A stretch of 64,000 nucleotides of DNA from Blastococcus carthaginiensis. Its GTDB lineage: Bacteria > Actinomycetota > Actinomycetes > Mycobacteriales > Geodermatophilaceae. Under the pieces are notes generated by a model. It was not told where the DNA came from, did not search any database, and saw nothing but the letters and a program-made list of their open reading frames with translations. Location: positions 62,001 to 126,000 of the forward strand of contig NZ_JASNFN010000012.1 in NCBI RefSeq assembly GCF_030731085.1. The letters are read 5' to 3'. Both the position numbers and the translations under genes were made by a program. Of the stretch, positions 38,388 to 50,206 are shown one piece after another. Position 1 is the stretch's first letter, and every line of letters starts with the position of its first letter.

Positions 38388-40748
38388 TCAGCCGCGGGAG
38401 CGCCGCCGCGGCTTCCGCCCGTGCGGCTGGTGCACCGGGGCGACGTCGGGGGGCGGCGGCAGCTCGAGCACCACGTCATCGTGGTCGATGCGCACCTGCC
38501 GGCCGTGGTGCCGGATGTCCAGCGGATCGCCGTCCACCAGGCGGTAGGTGGCCCGGTCCCGCTCCACGGTGACGGTGAGCTTGCGGCCGCGGTACACCAC
38601 CCGGAAGCGCAGCCGGCTGATCCGTCGGGGCAGGCGCGGCGCGAAGGTGAGCTCACCGCCGTGGTCGCGCAGCCCGCCGAAGCCGGCGACTGCGACGGTC
38701 CACCCACCGGCCAGCGAGGCGATGTGCAGGCCGTGGCCGGAGTTGTGGTGCAGGTTCTGGATGTCCGTGAGCGCCGCCTCGGCCCAGTACTGGTGGGCGA
38801 GCTCGAGGTGACCGGTCTCGGCGGCGACGACCGCCTGCTGGATCGCCGAGAGCGAGGAGTCGCGGGTGGTGCGCTGCTCGTAGTAGGCGAAGTCGGCGAT
38901 CTTCTCCTCGAGGGTGAACGCGTCACCCCGCAGGTGCAGGGCCATCACCAGGTCCGCCTGCTTGACCACCTGCTTCCGGTACAGGTCGAAGTAGGGGTAG
39001 TGCAGCAGCAGCGGGTAGCGCTCGTCGGGTGTCGCCGCGAAGTCCCAGTCCTCGTGGTGGGTGAAACCGTCGGACTGCATGTGCACCCCGTGCCGGGTGT
39101 CGTAGGGCACCGCCATCAGCGACGCCGCCCGCAGCCACTCCTCCACCTCCTCGTCGGTCACCGCGAGCCGCCCGGCCACCAGGGGCTGCCGGGCCACCGC
39201 GGCGGCGGCCTCGCGGAGGTTCCGCTGCGCCATGAGGTTCGTGTACACGTTGTTGTCCACCACGGCCGTGTACTCGTCCGGCCCGGTCACGCCGTCGATC
39301 CGGAAACCGTGCTCGGCGTCGAAGTGCCCCAGCGACGCCCACAACCGGGCGGTCTCGATCAGCAGCTCGGCCCCGTAGTCGCGGTCGAATGCGTCGTCCA
39401 GGGTGGCGTCGAAGTAGCGGACGACGGCGTCGGCGATGTCGGCGTTGATGTGGAAGGCCGCGGTGCCCGCCGGCCAGTAGCCCGAGGTCTCCTCCCCCCG
39501 GATCGTCCGCCAGGGGAACGCGGCCCCGCGCAGGCCGAGCACGTGGGCCCGCTCCCGGGCCAGTCCGAGCGTGGTGTGCCGCCAGATGAGCGCGTCCCGC
39601 GCGGCGTGCGGCGCGGTGTAGGTGAGCACCGGCAGCACGTAGGTCTCGGTGTCCCAGAAGGTGTGCCCGTCGTAGCCCGGGCCGGTCAGCCCCTTGGCCG
39701 GGATGGCCTGCCGCTCGGCGCGGAGCCCGGCCTGCAGGACGTGGAACAAGCCGACCCGGACGGCCTGCTGCAGCTCGTCGTCCCCCTGGATCTCGACGTC
39801 GGCCTCGTCCCAGTGCTGGGCCAGCAGCTCCCGCTGCTCCCGCAGCAGGCGCTCGAAGCCGGCGAGCTTGGCCGTCGCCAGCGCCGCCTCCACCTGGTCG
39901 CGGAGCGCCGGGCTGGAGCGCCGCGACGACCAGCCGTAGGCGAGGAACTTGATGATCTTCAATGACCCGCCGGGCGGGATGCGCGCTGCCAGGGTGTACC
40001 GGGCCAGGTCACCCGCGGCTTCGATGTCCTCGGTGGAGCTGTCGGGGATGTCGATGACGTGGTCCATGCCGGCCGCCAGGCGCAGCCGGCTGCGCTTCGT
40101 GCGGTGCACCAGCACCGCGCGCCGGCCGCGACCGGCGGCGAGCTCGCACTCCAGCGGACGGGCCAGCGCGGCGGCGCCGCGCGGATCGCGGTCGCCGTCG
40201 GGAGCGCCGTCCTCGTTGGCCAGCAGGTCGGACTGGAGGGCGACGTAGAGGTCGCCGAGGTCGTCGGTGACCTCCACCTGGTACTCGATCGCGGCGATCG
40301 ACCGCCGCGCCAGCGACACCAGGCGCGTGCTGGTCACCCGCACGGTCCGGCCGCTGGGCGAACGCCACTCGGTCGACCGGCGGAGGACGCCGGCGCGCAG
40401 GTCCAGGGAGCGCCGGTGGTCGATGATCTCGCCGTAGTTGAGGTCCAGCGGCGAATCCCGCACCAGGAGCCGGATCAGCTTGCCGTCGGTCACGTTGACG
40501 ACGGTCTGCCCCATCTCGGGGAACCCGTAGCCGGCCTCGGCGTAGGGCAGCGGCCGCTCCTCGAAGAAGCCGTTGAGGTACGTGCCGGGGATGACGACCG
40601 GTTCGCCCTCCTCCAGCGAGCCGCGCATGCCCAGGTGCCCGTTGGCGAGGGCGAACACCGACTCGTGCACGCCGAGGCTGTCGTGGTCCAGCCCGACCTC
40701 GGTGAGCGCCCAGGGCTCGACCGGGAAGACCGCCCGCCCCTCCGTCAC
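38388..40748 (-). CDS. Glycoside hydrolase family 65 (maltose/trehalose-type phosphorylase)
   Basis: The 786-residue protein has the GH65 layout: an N-terminal beta-sandwich (ALANGHLGMRGSLEEGEP), an (alpha/alpha)6 barrel with GLTGPGYDGHTFWDTETYVLP, and the catalytic acid Glu492 in GVTGPDEYTAVVDNN. Phosphate-binding LHHNSGHGLHIASLAGG follows. Members phosphorolyse alpha-glucosyl disaccharides to beta-glucose-1-phosphate. The overlapping upstream gene encodes beta-phosphoglucomutase, which would convert that product to glucose-6-phosphate. Whether maltose, trehalose or another disaccharide is used cannot be told by eye. Confidence 0.92.
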   Translation of the reverse strand: MTEGRAVFPVEPWALTEVGLDHDSLGVHESVFALANGHLGMRGSLEEGEPVVIPGTYLNGFFEERPLPYAEAGYGFPEMGQTVVNVTDGKLIRLLVRDSPLDLNYGEIIDHRRSLDLRAGVLRRSTEWRSPSGRTVRVTSTRLVSLARRSIAAIEYQVEVTDDLGDLYVALQSDLLANEDGAPDGDRDPRGAAALARPLECELAAGRGRRAVLVHRTKRSRLRLAAGMDHVIDIPDSSTEDIEAAGDLARYTLAARIPPGGSLKIIKFLAYGWSSRRSSPALRDQVEAALATAKLAGFERLLREQRELLAQHWDEADVEIQGDDELQQAVRVGLFHVLQAGLRAERQAIPAKGLTGPGYDGHTFWDTETYVLPVLTYTAPHAARDALIWRHTTLGLARERAHVLGLRGAAFPWRTIRGEETSGYWPAGTAAFHINADIADAVVRYFDATLDDAFDRDYGAELLIETARLWASLGHFDAEHGFRIDGVTGPDEYTAVVDNNVYTNLMAQRNLREAAAAVARQPLVAGRLAVTDEEVEEWLRAASLMAVPYDTRHGVHMQSDGFTHHEDWDFAATPDERYPLLLHYPYFDLYRKQVVKQADLVMALHLRGDAFTLEEKIADFAYYEQRTTRDSSLSAIQQAVVAAETGHLELAHQYWAEAALTDIQNLHHNSGHGLHIASLAGGWTVAVAGFGGLRDHGGELTFAPRLPRRISRLRFRVVYRGRKLTVTVERDRATYRLVDGDPLDIRHHGRQVRIDHDDVVLELPPPPDVAPVHQPHGRKPRRRSRG

Positions 40749-41488
40749 GACCGGTCCAGCAGCTCGGCCAGGTCGGTGACGACCACGTCGGCCCCGGCCT
40801 CCCGCAGACCGTCGGCGTGGCCGACGCGGTCCACGCCGACGACGAAGGCGAAGCCGCCCGCCCGGCCGGCGGACACCCCGGCCAGGGCGTCCTCGAACAC
40901 CACGGCCTCCTGCGGCGTCACCCCGAGGGCGTGGGCCCCGGCGAGGAAGGTGTCGGGCGACGGCTTGCCGGCCAGCCCCTGCTGCCGGGCGACGACGCCG
41001 TCGACCCGCGTGTCGATCAGGTCGGCGAACCCGCCTGCGGCCACCACCTGCTCGCCGTTGGCCGAGGCGGTCACCACCGCGGTGGCGAACCCCGCCTCCT
41101 TCACCGCCCGCAGGTAGCGCACCGAGCCCTCGTACACCTCGACGCCGTGCTCGTCGAGCTCACGCTGGACCAGGTCGTTCTTGCGGGTGGCCACCCCCTG
41201 CACGGTCTCCGCGTCCGCCGGGTCGCCGTGCTCGCCCTCGGGCAGCACGATTCCCCGGCTGGCGAGGAAATCGCGCACGCCGTCGGCCCGCGGCTTGCCG
41301 TCGACGTGCCGGTTGTAGTCGTCCTGCGTGAACTCCGGGGCCGCGGGATCGCGTGCCCGCAGGAACGCGTCAAAGGTCCGCTTCCAGGCCGCCATGTGCA
41401 CCGTGGCGGTGCGCGTGAGGACGCCGTCGAGGTCGAACAGGCAGGCCCGGACGCCATCGGGGAGGCCGACCGATCGGGAGGTGGACAC
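40745..41488 (-). CDS. pgmB: Beta-phosphoglucomutase-like HAD hydrolase
   Basis: The 247-residue HAD protein has FDLDGVLT (nucleophile Asp19 and acid/base Asp21), a cap domain, VVTASANG, a Lys in GLAGKPSPDTFL and VVFEDALAGVSAG. This is the beta-phosphoglucomutase subgroup, and many actinobacterial members are paired with GH65 enzymes. Its stop overlaps the GTG of the GH65 gene (GTGA), so the two form one operon. GTG 41488 has a TAGCGT box 6 nt upstream. Confidence 0.9.
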   Translation of the reverse strand: MSTSRSVGLPDGVRACLFDLDGVLTRTATVHMAAWKRTFDAFLRARDPAAPEFTQDDYNRHVDGKPRADGVRDFLASRGIVLPEGEHGDPADAETVQGVATRKNDLVQRELDEHGVEVYEGSVRYLRAVKEAGFATAVVTASANGEQVVAAGGFADLIDTRVDGVVARQQGLAGKPSPDTFLAGAHALGVTPQEAVVFEDALAGVSAGRAGGFAFVVGVDRVGHADGLREAGADVVVTDLAELLDRS

Positions 41489-41494
41489 GCCGCG

Positions 41495-41500
41495 ACGCTA
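41495..41500 (-). promoter_or_regulatory. Leaderless-type -10 box of pgmB-GH65 (TAGCGT)
   Basis: TAGCGT (41500-41495, minus strand) ends 6 nt before GTG 41488. It is the likely promoter of the disaccharide phosphorolysis operon. Confidence 0.5.
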
Positions 41501-41644
41501 CCGGCGCCGGGCATCCCGCACGCCTCGGGAGTGCGCCGGCGCCGGGTTCCGACGGGCGCCGCGCCGCCGCGCTGCCTAGGGTCCGACGGGGACGCTCCGG
41601 CGGCCCCGACCAGCCACGCCACGCCATCGAGGGAGAGGACCACC

Positions 41645-42190
41645 ATGGCCGACCGGCCCACCCCGCCCAACCCCTACGACTTCCTGCCGCAGGTGCCGGG
41701 CTTCACCGTGACCAGCAGCGACGTCTCCGACGGGCAGCCGATGCCGATGCCGCACGTGAGCGGTGTCATGGGCGCGGGCGGCGAGGACCGCTCACCGCAG
41801 CTGTCCTGGTCCGGCTTCCCCGAGGGCACCCGCAGCTTCGCCGTGACCGTCTACGACCCGGACGCCCCGACCGCCAGCGGCTTCTGGCACTGGGCGGTGG
41901 CGAACATCCCGGCGTCGGTGACCGAGCTGCCCGGCGGTGCGGGTGACAAGGACGCCCCGCAGCTGCCCGAGGGCGCGGTGCAGCTGCGCAACGACGGCGG
42001 CTTCGCCGGGTTCGTCGGCGCCGCTCCCCCGCCGGGCCACGGCCCGCACCGCTACTTCGTGGTGGTGCACGCCGTCGACACCGACCGGCTCGACGTCGAC
42101 GCCTCCACCACCCCCGCGGTGCTGGGCTTCAACCTGTTCTCGCACACCCTCGCCCGGGCCACGCTGGTGGCCACCTACGAGCAGCAGTAG
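41645..42190 (+). CDS. YbhB/YbcL family (PEBP) protein
   Basis: The 181-residue protein shows the PEBP pattern SPQLSWSGFPEGTRSFAVTVYDPDAPTASGFWHWAV and GHGPHRYFVVVHAVD, with the conserved ligand-pocket DPDAP and HW residues. Bacterial PEBP proteins are soluble and of uncertain function; the name Raf kinase inhibitor-like is historical. GGGAGAGGA at 41629-41637 precedes the ATG and TAGGGT at 41577-41582 may be the -10 box of a leadered transcript. Confidence 0.9.
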   Translation: MADRPTPPNPYDFLPQVPGFTVTSSDVSDGQPMPMPHVSGVMGAGGEDRSPQLSWSGFPEGTRSFAVTVYDPDAPTASGFWHWAVANIPASVTELPGGAGDKDAPQLPEGAVQLRNDGGFAGFVGAAPPPGHGPHRYFVVVHAVDTDRLDVDASTTPAVLGFNLFSHTLARATLVATYEQQ

Positions 42191-42292
42191 CCGGCGCCAC
42201 CGCTGCGCGGCCGTCCGGTTGCGCAGCGGTACGGCCACCCCGGTGTGCCGCGAGGACGCAGCGGCCGCGGTGAATCCTCGCCCGGACGGGGA

Positions 42293-43222
42293 ATGAGTCG
42301 GGGCGTGTCCCATCCGGTTGCCCGACACCGATCCGGTGCTCTGGCGGTGTTGCTGATCACGGCCGTGCTCACGGTCGTGCAGCTGCTCGCCCTGGAGGCC
42401 TTCCGCCCCGGGCGTGCCGCGGCCGGCGGTGCACCGCCGGCCGCGCTCGTGGCCGACGCGGTGCAGGCGTACGGGTCGGCCGGCACGCTGGCGGTCGTCG
42501 TCGACCGCCGGCAGAGCCGCATCACCGAGGGCAGCGTCCGCGCCGCCGAGGCGCGTCTGCTGCGCAGGCTCGCGTACGGCTCCGACAACGGCCCGGTGGC
42601 CGACCGGCCCTTCCCGACCGCGTCCATGGTCAAGCTGTTCATGGCCGAGGACATCCTCACCCGGGCCCGCGCCGGCTCCATCGCCCTCACGGAGGGCGAC
42701 CGCGACCTGCTGCGCGAGATGATCCGCCGCTCCGACGACCCGGCCGCGTCCACGCTGTGGGTGCGGTACGGCGGGGGGCAGATGGTGCGGGACGTGGCCG
42801 AGCGCTACGACCTGGCGGGCACCGGACCGCCGCCGGCGCGCATCCCCGGGCAGTGGGGTCAGGCTGTCACGACGGCCCACGACCTGGCCCGGTTCCTCGC
42901 CCGGCTACCCGTCGTCGCCCACCCGGAGGACGCGGCGACCCTGCTCGGCTGGATGCGTGAAGCGACCCCCGTGGCCGCCGACGGCTTCGTCCAGCAGTTC
43001 GGGCTCTTCGGCACGCTGCCGGCGGAGGCCGCGGTCAAGCAGGGGTGGATGTGCTGCGTCGACGGGCAGCGGCACCTGCACTCGGTCGCGGTGACCGGCG
43101 CCTCGGTGGTCGTGCTGCTCAGCGAGGTCCCGCGGTCGGTGGGCTACGACGCGGCCCGCGCGGCCCTCACGGCGGCGGGCGCCGCCGTGGCCGCCGGGAC
43201 GACGGTCCCCCGCGACAGGTGA
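42293..43222 (+). CDS. Membrane-anchored serine beta-lactamase-like hydrolase
   Basis: The 309-residue protein has an N-terminal membrane helix (residues 15-35) and a class A beta-lactamase-like domain: TASMVKLFM with the SxxK pair Ser111/Lys114, SDDPAAS in the SxN position, and VKQGWMCC in the KTG region. The partial third motif suggests a peptidase or esterase relative rather than an antibiotic-hydrolysing enzyme. ATG 42293 or GTG 42305 are both possible; the first was taken. The domain faces outside the cell. Confidence 0.75.
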   Translation: MSRGVSHPVARHRSGALAVLLITAVLTVVQLLALEAFRPGRAAAGGAPPAALVADAVQAYGSAGTLAVVVDRRQSRITEGSVRAAEARLLRRLAYGSDNGPVADRPFPTASMVKLFMAEDILTRARAGSIALTEGDRDLLREMIRRSDDPAASTLWVRYGGGQMVRDVAERYDLAGTGPPPARIPGQWGQAVTTAHDLARFLARLPVVAHPEDAATLLGWMREATPVAADGFVQQFGLFGTLPAEAAVKQGWMCCVDGQRHLHSVAVTGASVVVLLSEVPRSVGYDAARAALTAAGAAVAAGTTVPRDR

Positions 43223-43236
43223 GGCGGCGGCCGGGT

Positions 43237-44049
43237 TCAGCCCTCCGGCAGCTCGGCGACGGCGGTGGTCGCGATCCAGGCGAAGCCGATGCGCTCGTAC
43301 ACCCGGGCCACGTCGTCGTCGCCCGCGGCCAGGAACACCAGGTCCGCGCTCTCCCGGGCGTGCGCGGTCAGCGCGGAGGCGAGGCCGGCTCCCAGCCCGC
43401 GACCGCGCAGCCGCGGCAGCGTCGCCACCCCGACGACCTCGCTGACCTCGGCGCCCTCGACGTCGACGGGCTGGTGCGAGCCGACCGCCACCGGCTTGCC
43501 GTGCTCCATCGCGACCATCATGACCGTGCGCCCCTCGGCGATCCGCTCCCGCAGGACCGCCGTGCGCCGCAGCGCCTCGGCCGACTGCTCCGGCGGCACC
43601 TCGAGCACGTCGTCGGCCCCGCCGGGATGGGCGAAGGCCAGCGCGGCCACGTGCTGGTAGTGCGGCAGCTCCGGGTCGTCGGCGCCGACGAGGAAGAGCC
43701 GGACCCCGGCCGGGAGGACGACGTCGACGGGATCGTCGTCGGCCACCAGCAGCGGCAGCTCCTCGACCGTCAGCCCGGCGGCGCGGACGGCGACCGCCAC
43801 CTCGGGCGAGCACTCGGGGATCCACTCCAGCGCCGCCGGCAGACCGGCCGCCCTCTGCAGCGCGATCGCCGCGCGGACGTCGTCGGCGGTCACCCGCTCG
43901 CCGCCGCGCCGGGGCCGGGCCGGGTAGGGCCAGGCGGGATCGGCGATCGGGACGTCCAGCGCCCCGGCGACCTGGATCCGCGCATCCGGCTGCGGTGCGA
44001 CGGCGAAGTAGCGCTCGATGCACTCGAGCAGCCCCGGGCGGGAAGGCAC
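43237..44049 (-). CDS. GNAT family N-acetyltransferase
   Basis: The 270-residue protein has a variable N-terminal half and a C-terminal GNAT domain with VSEVVGVATLPRLRGRGLGAGLASALTAHA (acetyl-CoA loop R-G-x-G-L-G) and VARVYERIGFAWI. It is longer than typical GNATs, with an extra N-terminal domain of about 110 residues. The acceptor is unknown. GTG 44049 has a TAGTGT box 6 nt upstream. The gene converges with the serine hydrolase. Confidence 0.85.
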   Translation of the reverse strand: MPSRPGLLECIERYFAVAPQPDARIQVAGALDVPIADPAWPYPARPRRGGERVTADDVRAAIALQRAAGLPAALEWIPECSPEVAVAVRAAGLTVEELPLLVADDDPVDVVLPAGVRLFLVGADDPELPHYQHVAALAFAHPGGADDVLEVPPEQSAEALRRTAVLRERIAEGRTVMMVAMEHGKPVAVGSHQPVDVEGAEVSEVVGVATLPRLRGRGLGAGLASALTAHARESADLVFLAAGDDDVARVYERIGFAWIATTAVAELPEG

Positions 44050-44055
44050 GGGAGA

Positions 44056-44061
44056 ACACTA
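44056..44061 (-). promoter_or_regulatory. Leaderless-type -10 box of the GNAT gene (TAGTGT)
   Basis: TAGTGT (44061-44056, minus strand) ends 6 nt before GTG 44049. The same hexamer and spacing occur before the orphan gene at 19998. Confidence 0.5.
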
Positions 44062-44162
44062 GACCGGCTGCGCCCCGGCGGGCCGCCGCCCGCCCGCGGC
44101 ATCCCCGCCGGACACCCGCCCGGGTGACCCGCGCGCAGCCCTCCCCCGAGGTGGACGGCACC

Positions 44163-45125
44163 ATGGGGCCCGTGACGGCTGGGACACGTGGCTCCATCTC
44201 GCCCTACGCGGTGTTCGACCGCGACTCGTGGCGGGCGCTCGCGGCCGGCTCGAGCCTGCCCCTCGACGCGGCGGAGCTGGAGGAGCTGGCCTCCCTCGGC
44301 GACCGCATCGACCTCGACGAGGTCGCCACCGTCTACCTGCCGCTGGCCCGCCTGCTGAGCCTGCACGTGACGGCCAGCCGCCGGCTGTGGGCCGCGCAGA
44401 GCGAGTTCCTCGGGGACACGACCGCCAAGGTGCCGTTCGTCATCGCCGTCGCCGGCAGCGTCGCCGTCGGCAAGAGCACCACGGCACGCCTGCTGCAGAC
44501 GCTGCTCGCGGCCACCCCCGGGGTCCCGCGCGTCGACCTGGTGACCACCGACGGCTTCCTGCTGCCCAACGCCGTGCTGGAGGAGCGCGGCCTGCTGGGC
44601 CGCAAGGGCTTCCCGGAGAGCTACGACCGGCGGGCGCTGCTGCGCTTCCTGGCGGACGTGAAGTCCGGTCGCGAGGAGGTGTTCGCGCCGGTGTACGACC
44701 ACCAGTCCTACGACATCGTGCCCGGCCGGGTGCAGGCGGTGGACCGGCCGGACATCCTCGTGCTCGAGGGGCTCAACGTGCTGCAGGCGGGCCGGCGCAG
44801 CGACGGCGCCGCCCCGGACATCTTCCTGTCGGACTTCTTCGACTTCTCGGTCTACGTCGACGCGGCGGAGGCCGACATCCAGCGCTGGTACGTCGAGCGG
44901 TTCCTGGCGCTGCGCCGCACGGCGTTCCAGGACACCACGGCGTACTTCCACCGCTTCGCCGCGCTGACCGACGACCAGGCCCGGGAGACCGCGCTGGACA
45001 TCTGGTCGGCGGTGAACGGCCCGAACCTGCGGGACAACATCGCCCCCACCCGGTCGCGGGCCCGGCTGGTGCTGCAGAAATCCGCCGACCACTCGGTGCG
45101 AAGGGTCCTGCTCCGCAAGCTCTAG
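44163..45125 (+). CDS. coaA: Type I pantothenate kinase
   Basis: The 320-residue protein has the P-loop GSVAVGKS (98-105), VTTDGFLLPN, FPESYDRRALLRFLADVKSG, YDHQSYDIVP and NVLQ, all features of CoaA. It phosphorylates pantothenate in the first step of coenzyme A synthesis and is usually feedback-inhibited by CoA. ATG 44163 is the start, with GTG 44172 possible. GAGGTGG about 10 nt upstream is a weak ribosome site. Confidence 0.95.
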   Translation: MGPVTAGTRGSISPYAVFDRDSWRALAAGSSLPLDAAELEELASLGDRIDLDEVATVYLPLARLLSLHVTASRRLWAAQSEFLGDTTAKVPFVIAVAGSVAVGKSTTARLLQTLLAATPGVPRVDLVTTDGFLLPNAVLEERGLLGRKGFPESYDRRALLRFLADVKSGREEVFAPVYDHQSYDIVPGRVQAVDRPDILVLEGLNVLQAGRRSDGAAPDIFLSDFFDFSVYVDAAEADIQRWYVERFLALRRTAFQDTTAYFHRFAALTDDQARETALDIWSAVNGPNLRDNIAPTRSRARLVLQKSADHSVRRVLLRKL

Positions 45126-45335
45126 CCGGGCCGGACACGCCGAGGCCGACCTGCGCCGATGCCTGGCACCCCCGGCCGGCATGGCAGGACCTGCCGACTC
45201 CTCCGGGTGACTTGGTGACCCAGCTCACCCCTCGACGCTTCAGCCGGCGCGCACACTTGCCGAATCCAGTAGTCAGACGAGCACGGTACGTAACTCGAAC
45301 CGGCCGTCGTGGATGACGAACGAAGAGGAACCGCC

Positions 45336-45539
45336 ATGTGCCACCACGTATCGCCCTGCCCCGACGCCGCCAGCGAGGCGCGTGACCTCGCCGCCGTCGT
45401 CAGCAGCCACCCCGAGCAGGGCTGGCGCCTCCTCTGCAACGGCGTCGTCCTCTTCGACGACGACGGCGAACTGCTCCCCGACGGCCAGGCCGTCCCCGAC
45501 CACCACGTCTGGCTGGCCCCCGAGCTCGTCGAGGCCTGA
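45336..45539 (+). CDS. DUF5999 family small protein
   Basis: The 67-residue protein begins MCHHVSPCPDA and continues SHPEQGWRLLCNGVVLFDDDGELLPDG, a compact module common in Streptomyces and related genera and annotated as DUF5999. The N-terminal Cys-His-His and a second Cys may bind metal. GAAGAGGA precedes the ATG at a good distance and fixes the start. Function is unknown. It converges closely with the DinB-like gene. Confidence 0.8.
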   Translation: MCHHVSPCPDAASEARDLAAVVSSHPEQGWRLLCNGVVLFDDDGELLPDGQAVPDHHVWLAPELVEA

Positions 45540-45543
45540 CGGC

Positions 45544-46134
45544 TCAGCGGCCGGCGGCGTCCCGGGCCACCTGCTCGAGCCGGTCCCGGTAGCCCGACCA
45601 CCAGGCCGCGTCCACCTCCGGCAGGTTGCCGCCGCCCGACCGGAGGCCGGCCGCCCCGTCGACCATCTCCCGCACGACGTCGGCGTGGCCCGCGTGCCGG
45701 TGCGTCTCGGCGACGACGTGCACGAGGACCTGGTGCAGGGTCACCGCCCGCCGGTCGGGGTGCCACCAGGACACCTCCCCCGGCGCGTCGAGCGGGAGCT
45801 CCGCGACCGTCGCGTCGGTGACCGCCCACGCCCGGCGGTACAGCGCCAGCACGTCGTCCCGGGACTCCCCGGCCGTGGCCCACATGTCGGCGTTGGGCTC
45901 GAGGTCGTCGGCCAGCCACGGCTCCACCTCGGGGACCGGGCGGCCGAACGTCGGGCCGAAGTAACCCATCTCGACGTAGGACAGGTGCTTCACCAGCCCC
46001 AGCAGGTTGGTCCCGGTCGGCGTCATCGGCCGCCGGACGTCGTACCCGGTCAGGCCCTCGAGCTTCCAGAGCAGCGCCTCGCGGCCGGTCTGGAGGGCGT
46101 GCCGCAGCGAGGTCTTCGCATCCACGGCCGTCAC
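45544..46134 (-). CDS. DinB-superfamily protein (DUF664)
   Basis: The 196-residue protein has the DUF664 features: LRHALQTGREALLWKLEGLTGYDVRRPMTPTGTNLLGLVKHLSYVEMGYFG at the start, LVHVVAETHRHAGHADVVREMVDG with the metal-binding His cluster, and a C-terminal DAAWWSGYRDRL. Members are four-helix bundles related to DinB and may be thiol-dependent enzymes. GTG 46134 is the start. The role here is unknown. Confidence 0.87.
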   Translation of the reverse strand: MTAVDAKTSLRHALQTGREALLWKLEGLTGYDVRRPMTPTGTNLLGLVKHLSYVEMGYFGPTFGRPVPEVEPWLADDLEPNADMWATAGESRDDVLALYRRAWAVTDATVAELPLDAPGEVSWWHPDRRAVTLHQVLVHVVAETHRHAGHADVVREMVDGAAGLRSGGGNLPEVDAAWWSGYRDRLEQVARDAAGR

Positions 46135-46209
46135 CCTGCCACCGGGGGCCGACAGGGGCCCGTCCCGAGGCCCGCCGCGAGCCCGCGGGCCCCGGGAGGG
46201 GGGCCTCGG

Positions 46210-49242
<3,033 letters not shown>

Positions 49243-49249
49243 TGCTCGG

Positions 49250-49255
49250 ACGGTA
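49250..49255 (-). promoter_or_regulatory. Leaderless-type -10 box of gcvP (TACCGT)
   Basis: TACCGT (49255-49250, minus strand) is followed by 7 nt and GTG 49242. Confidence 0.45.
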
Positions 49256-49399
49256 CCAGCGACGGTCCCCGACGAGCGGGGGCCCGGAGTGCCCCCCGAG
49301 GAGGGACGGGACACACCGTGGCAGTGTCGGCCCGAGTGGGCCCCGGAGGGGTCCGGGCAGGGCCGACGCAGCGGCTCAACGCGTCAGGAGGACGGCACC

Positions 49400-49432
49400 T
49401 GGCCGCGGTGCAGTCCGGAGGACTGCAGATCA
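49400..49432 (-). terminator. 33-bp stop-codon-plus-hairpin element, copy 2 (after the MerR gene)
   Basis: Read on the minus strand it begins with the MerR stop TGA (49432-49430), then the stem TGCAGTCC, TCC loop and GGACTGCA, and ends CCGCGGCCA. Compared with the pafA copy the only changes are G to A in one arm and C to T at the paired position in the other. This compensatory pair is strong support for an RNA hairpin. It separates the MerR gene from gcvP. Confidence 0.65.
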
Positions 49433-50005
49433 GGCGGTCTGCGCGCGGCGCCGGCGACGCATCGACAGCTCGTCGTCGGACGGGACGACCTGCCCGCCGT
49501 CGATCCGCTCCGCGGGCAGCTCCGCCAGCTCGCCGGAGAGCTCCCGCAGCGCGCCGGAGACGGCGATGCCGAAGACGCCCTGGCCACCGGCGAGCAGGTC
49601 GACGACCTCCTCGGCGGAGGTGCACTCGTACACGGTCGCGCCGTCGGAGAAGAGCGTGACGTTGGCCAGCTCCTTCACGCCGCGCTGGCGGAGGTGGTCG
49701 ACGGCCTTGCGGATGTTCTGCAGCGAGACGCCGGTGTCCAGGAGCCGCTTGACGACCTTGAGCACGAGGATGTCGCGGAAGGAGTACAGCCGCTGGGTGC
49801 CCGAACCGGTGGCGCTGCGCACGGACGGCGAGACCAGGCCGGTGCGCGCCCAGTAGTCCAGCTGGCGGTAGGTGATGCCGGCAGCGGCGCAGGCGGTGGG
49901 GCCGCGGTAGCCGACGAGGTCGGTGTCCACCTCGTCGTACTGCGGCGCCCCGACGGCGGCGTCGCTGAACAGCTGACCTTGCGAGCCGTTGCCCTGGTCG
50001 CTCAC
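49430..50005 (-). CDS. MerR-family regulator (Rv1830-like)
   Basis: The 191-residue protein has a MerR helix-turn-helix (TACAAAGITYRQLDYWARTGLVSPS, then TQRLYSFRDILVLKVVKRLLD) and a dimerising C-terminal half. It corresponds by position to Rv1830, between the DUF151 gene and gcvP. GAGGAGG 9 nt before GTG 50005 marks the start. Targets are unknown here. The stop codon is embedded in the 33-bp hairpin element. Confidence 0.88.
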   Translation of the reverse strand: MSDQGNGSQGQLFSDAAVGAPQYDEVDTDLVGYRGPTACAAAGITYRQLDYWARTGLVSPSVRSATGSGTQRLYSFRDILVLKVVKRLLDTGVSLQNIRKAVDHLRQRGVKELANVTLFSDGATVYECTSAEEVVDLLAGGQGVFGIAVSGALRELSGELAELPAERIDGGQVVPSDDELSMRRRRRAQTA

Positions 50006-50206
50006 GTCCAGCGTCCTCCTCAGTCCCGCCTCGGTTGCGGCAGGTAGACGGATCGGCACCCGTGGCCTCAGGTGTCACACCGTTGTCGTTCGCCGACGGT
50101 AAGCCGGGCTCGGAGGCCGGTCAACTGAGCGGGGCGGCGTGTCGCCACACCAGCCCCATTTCGGGTGACGGATGCGACGCGGCTGCCGATAGGTACCCGA
50201 TGGGGC

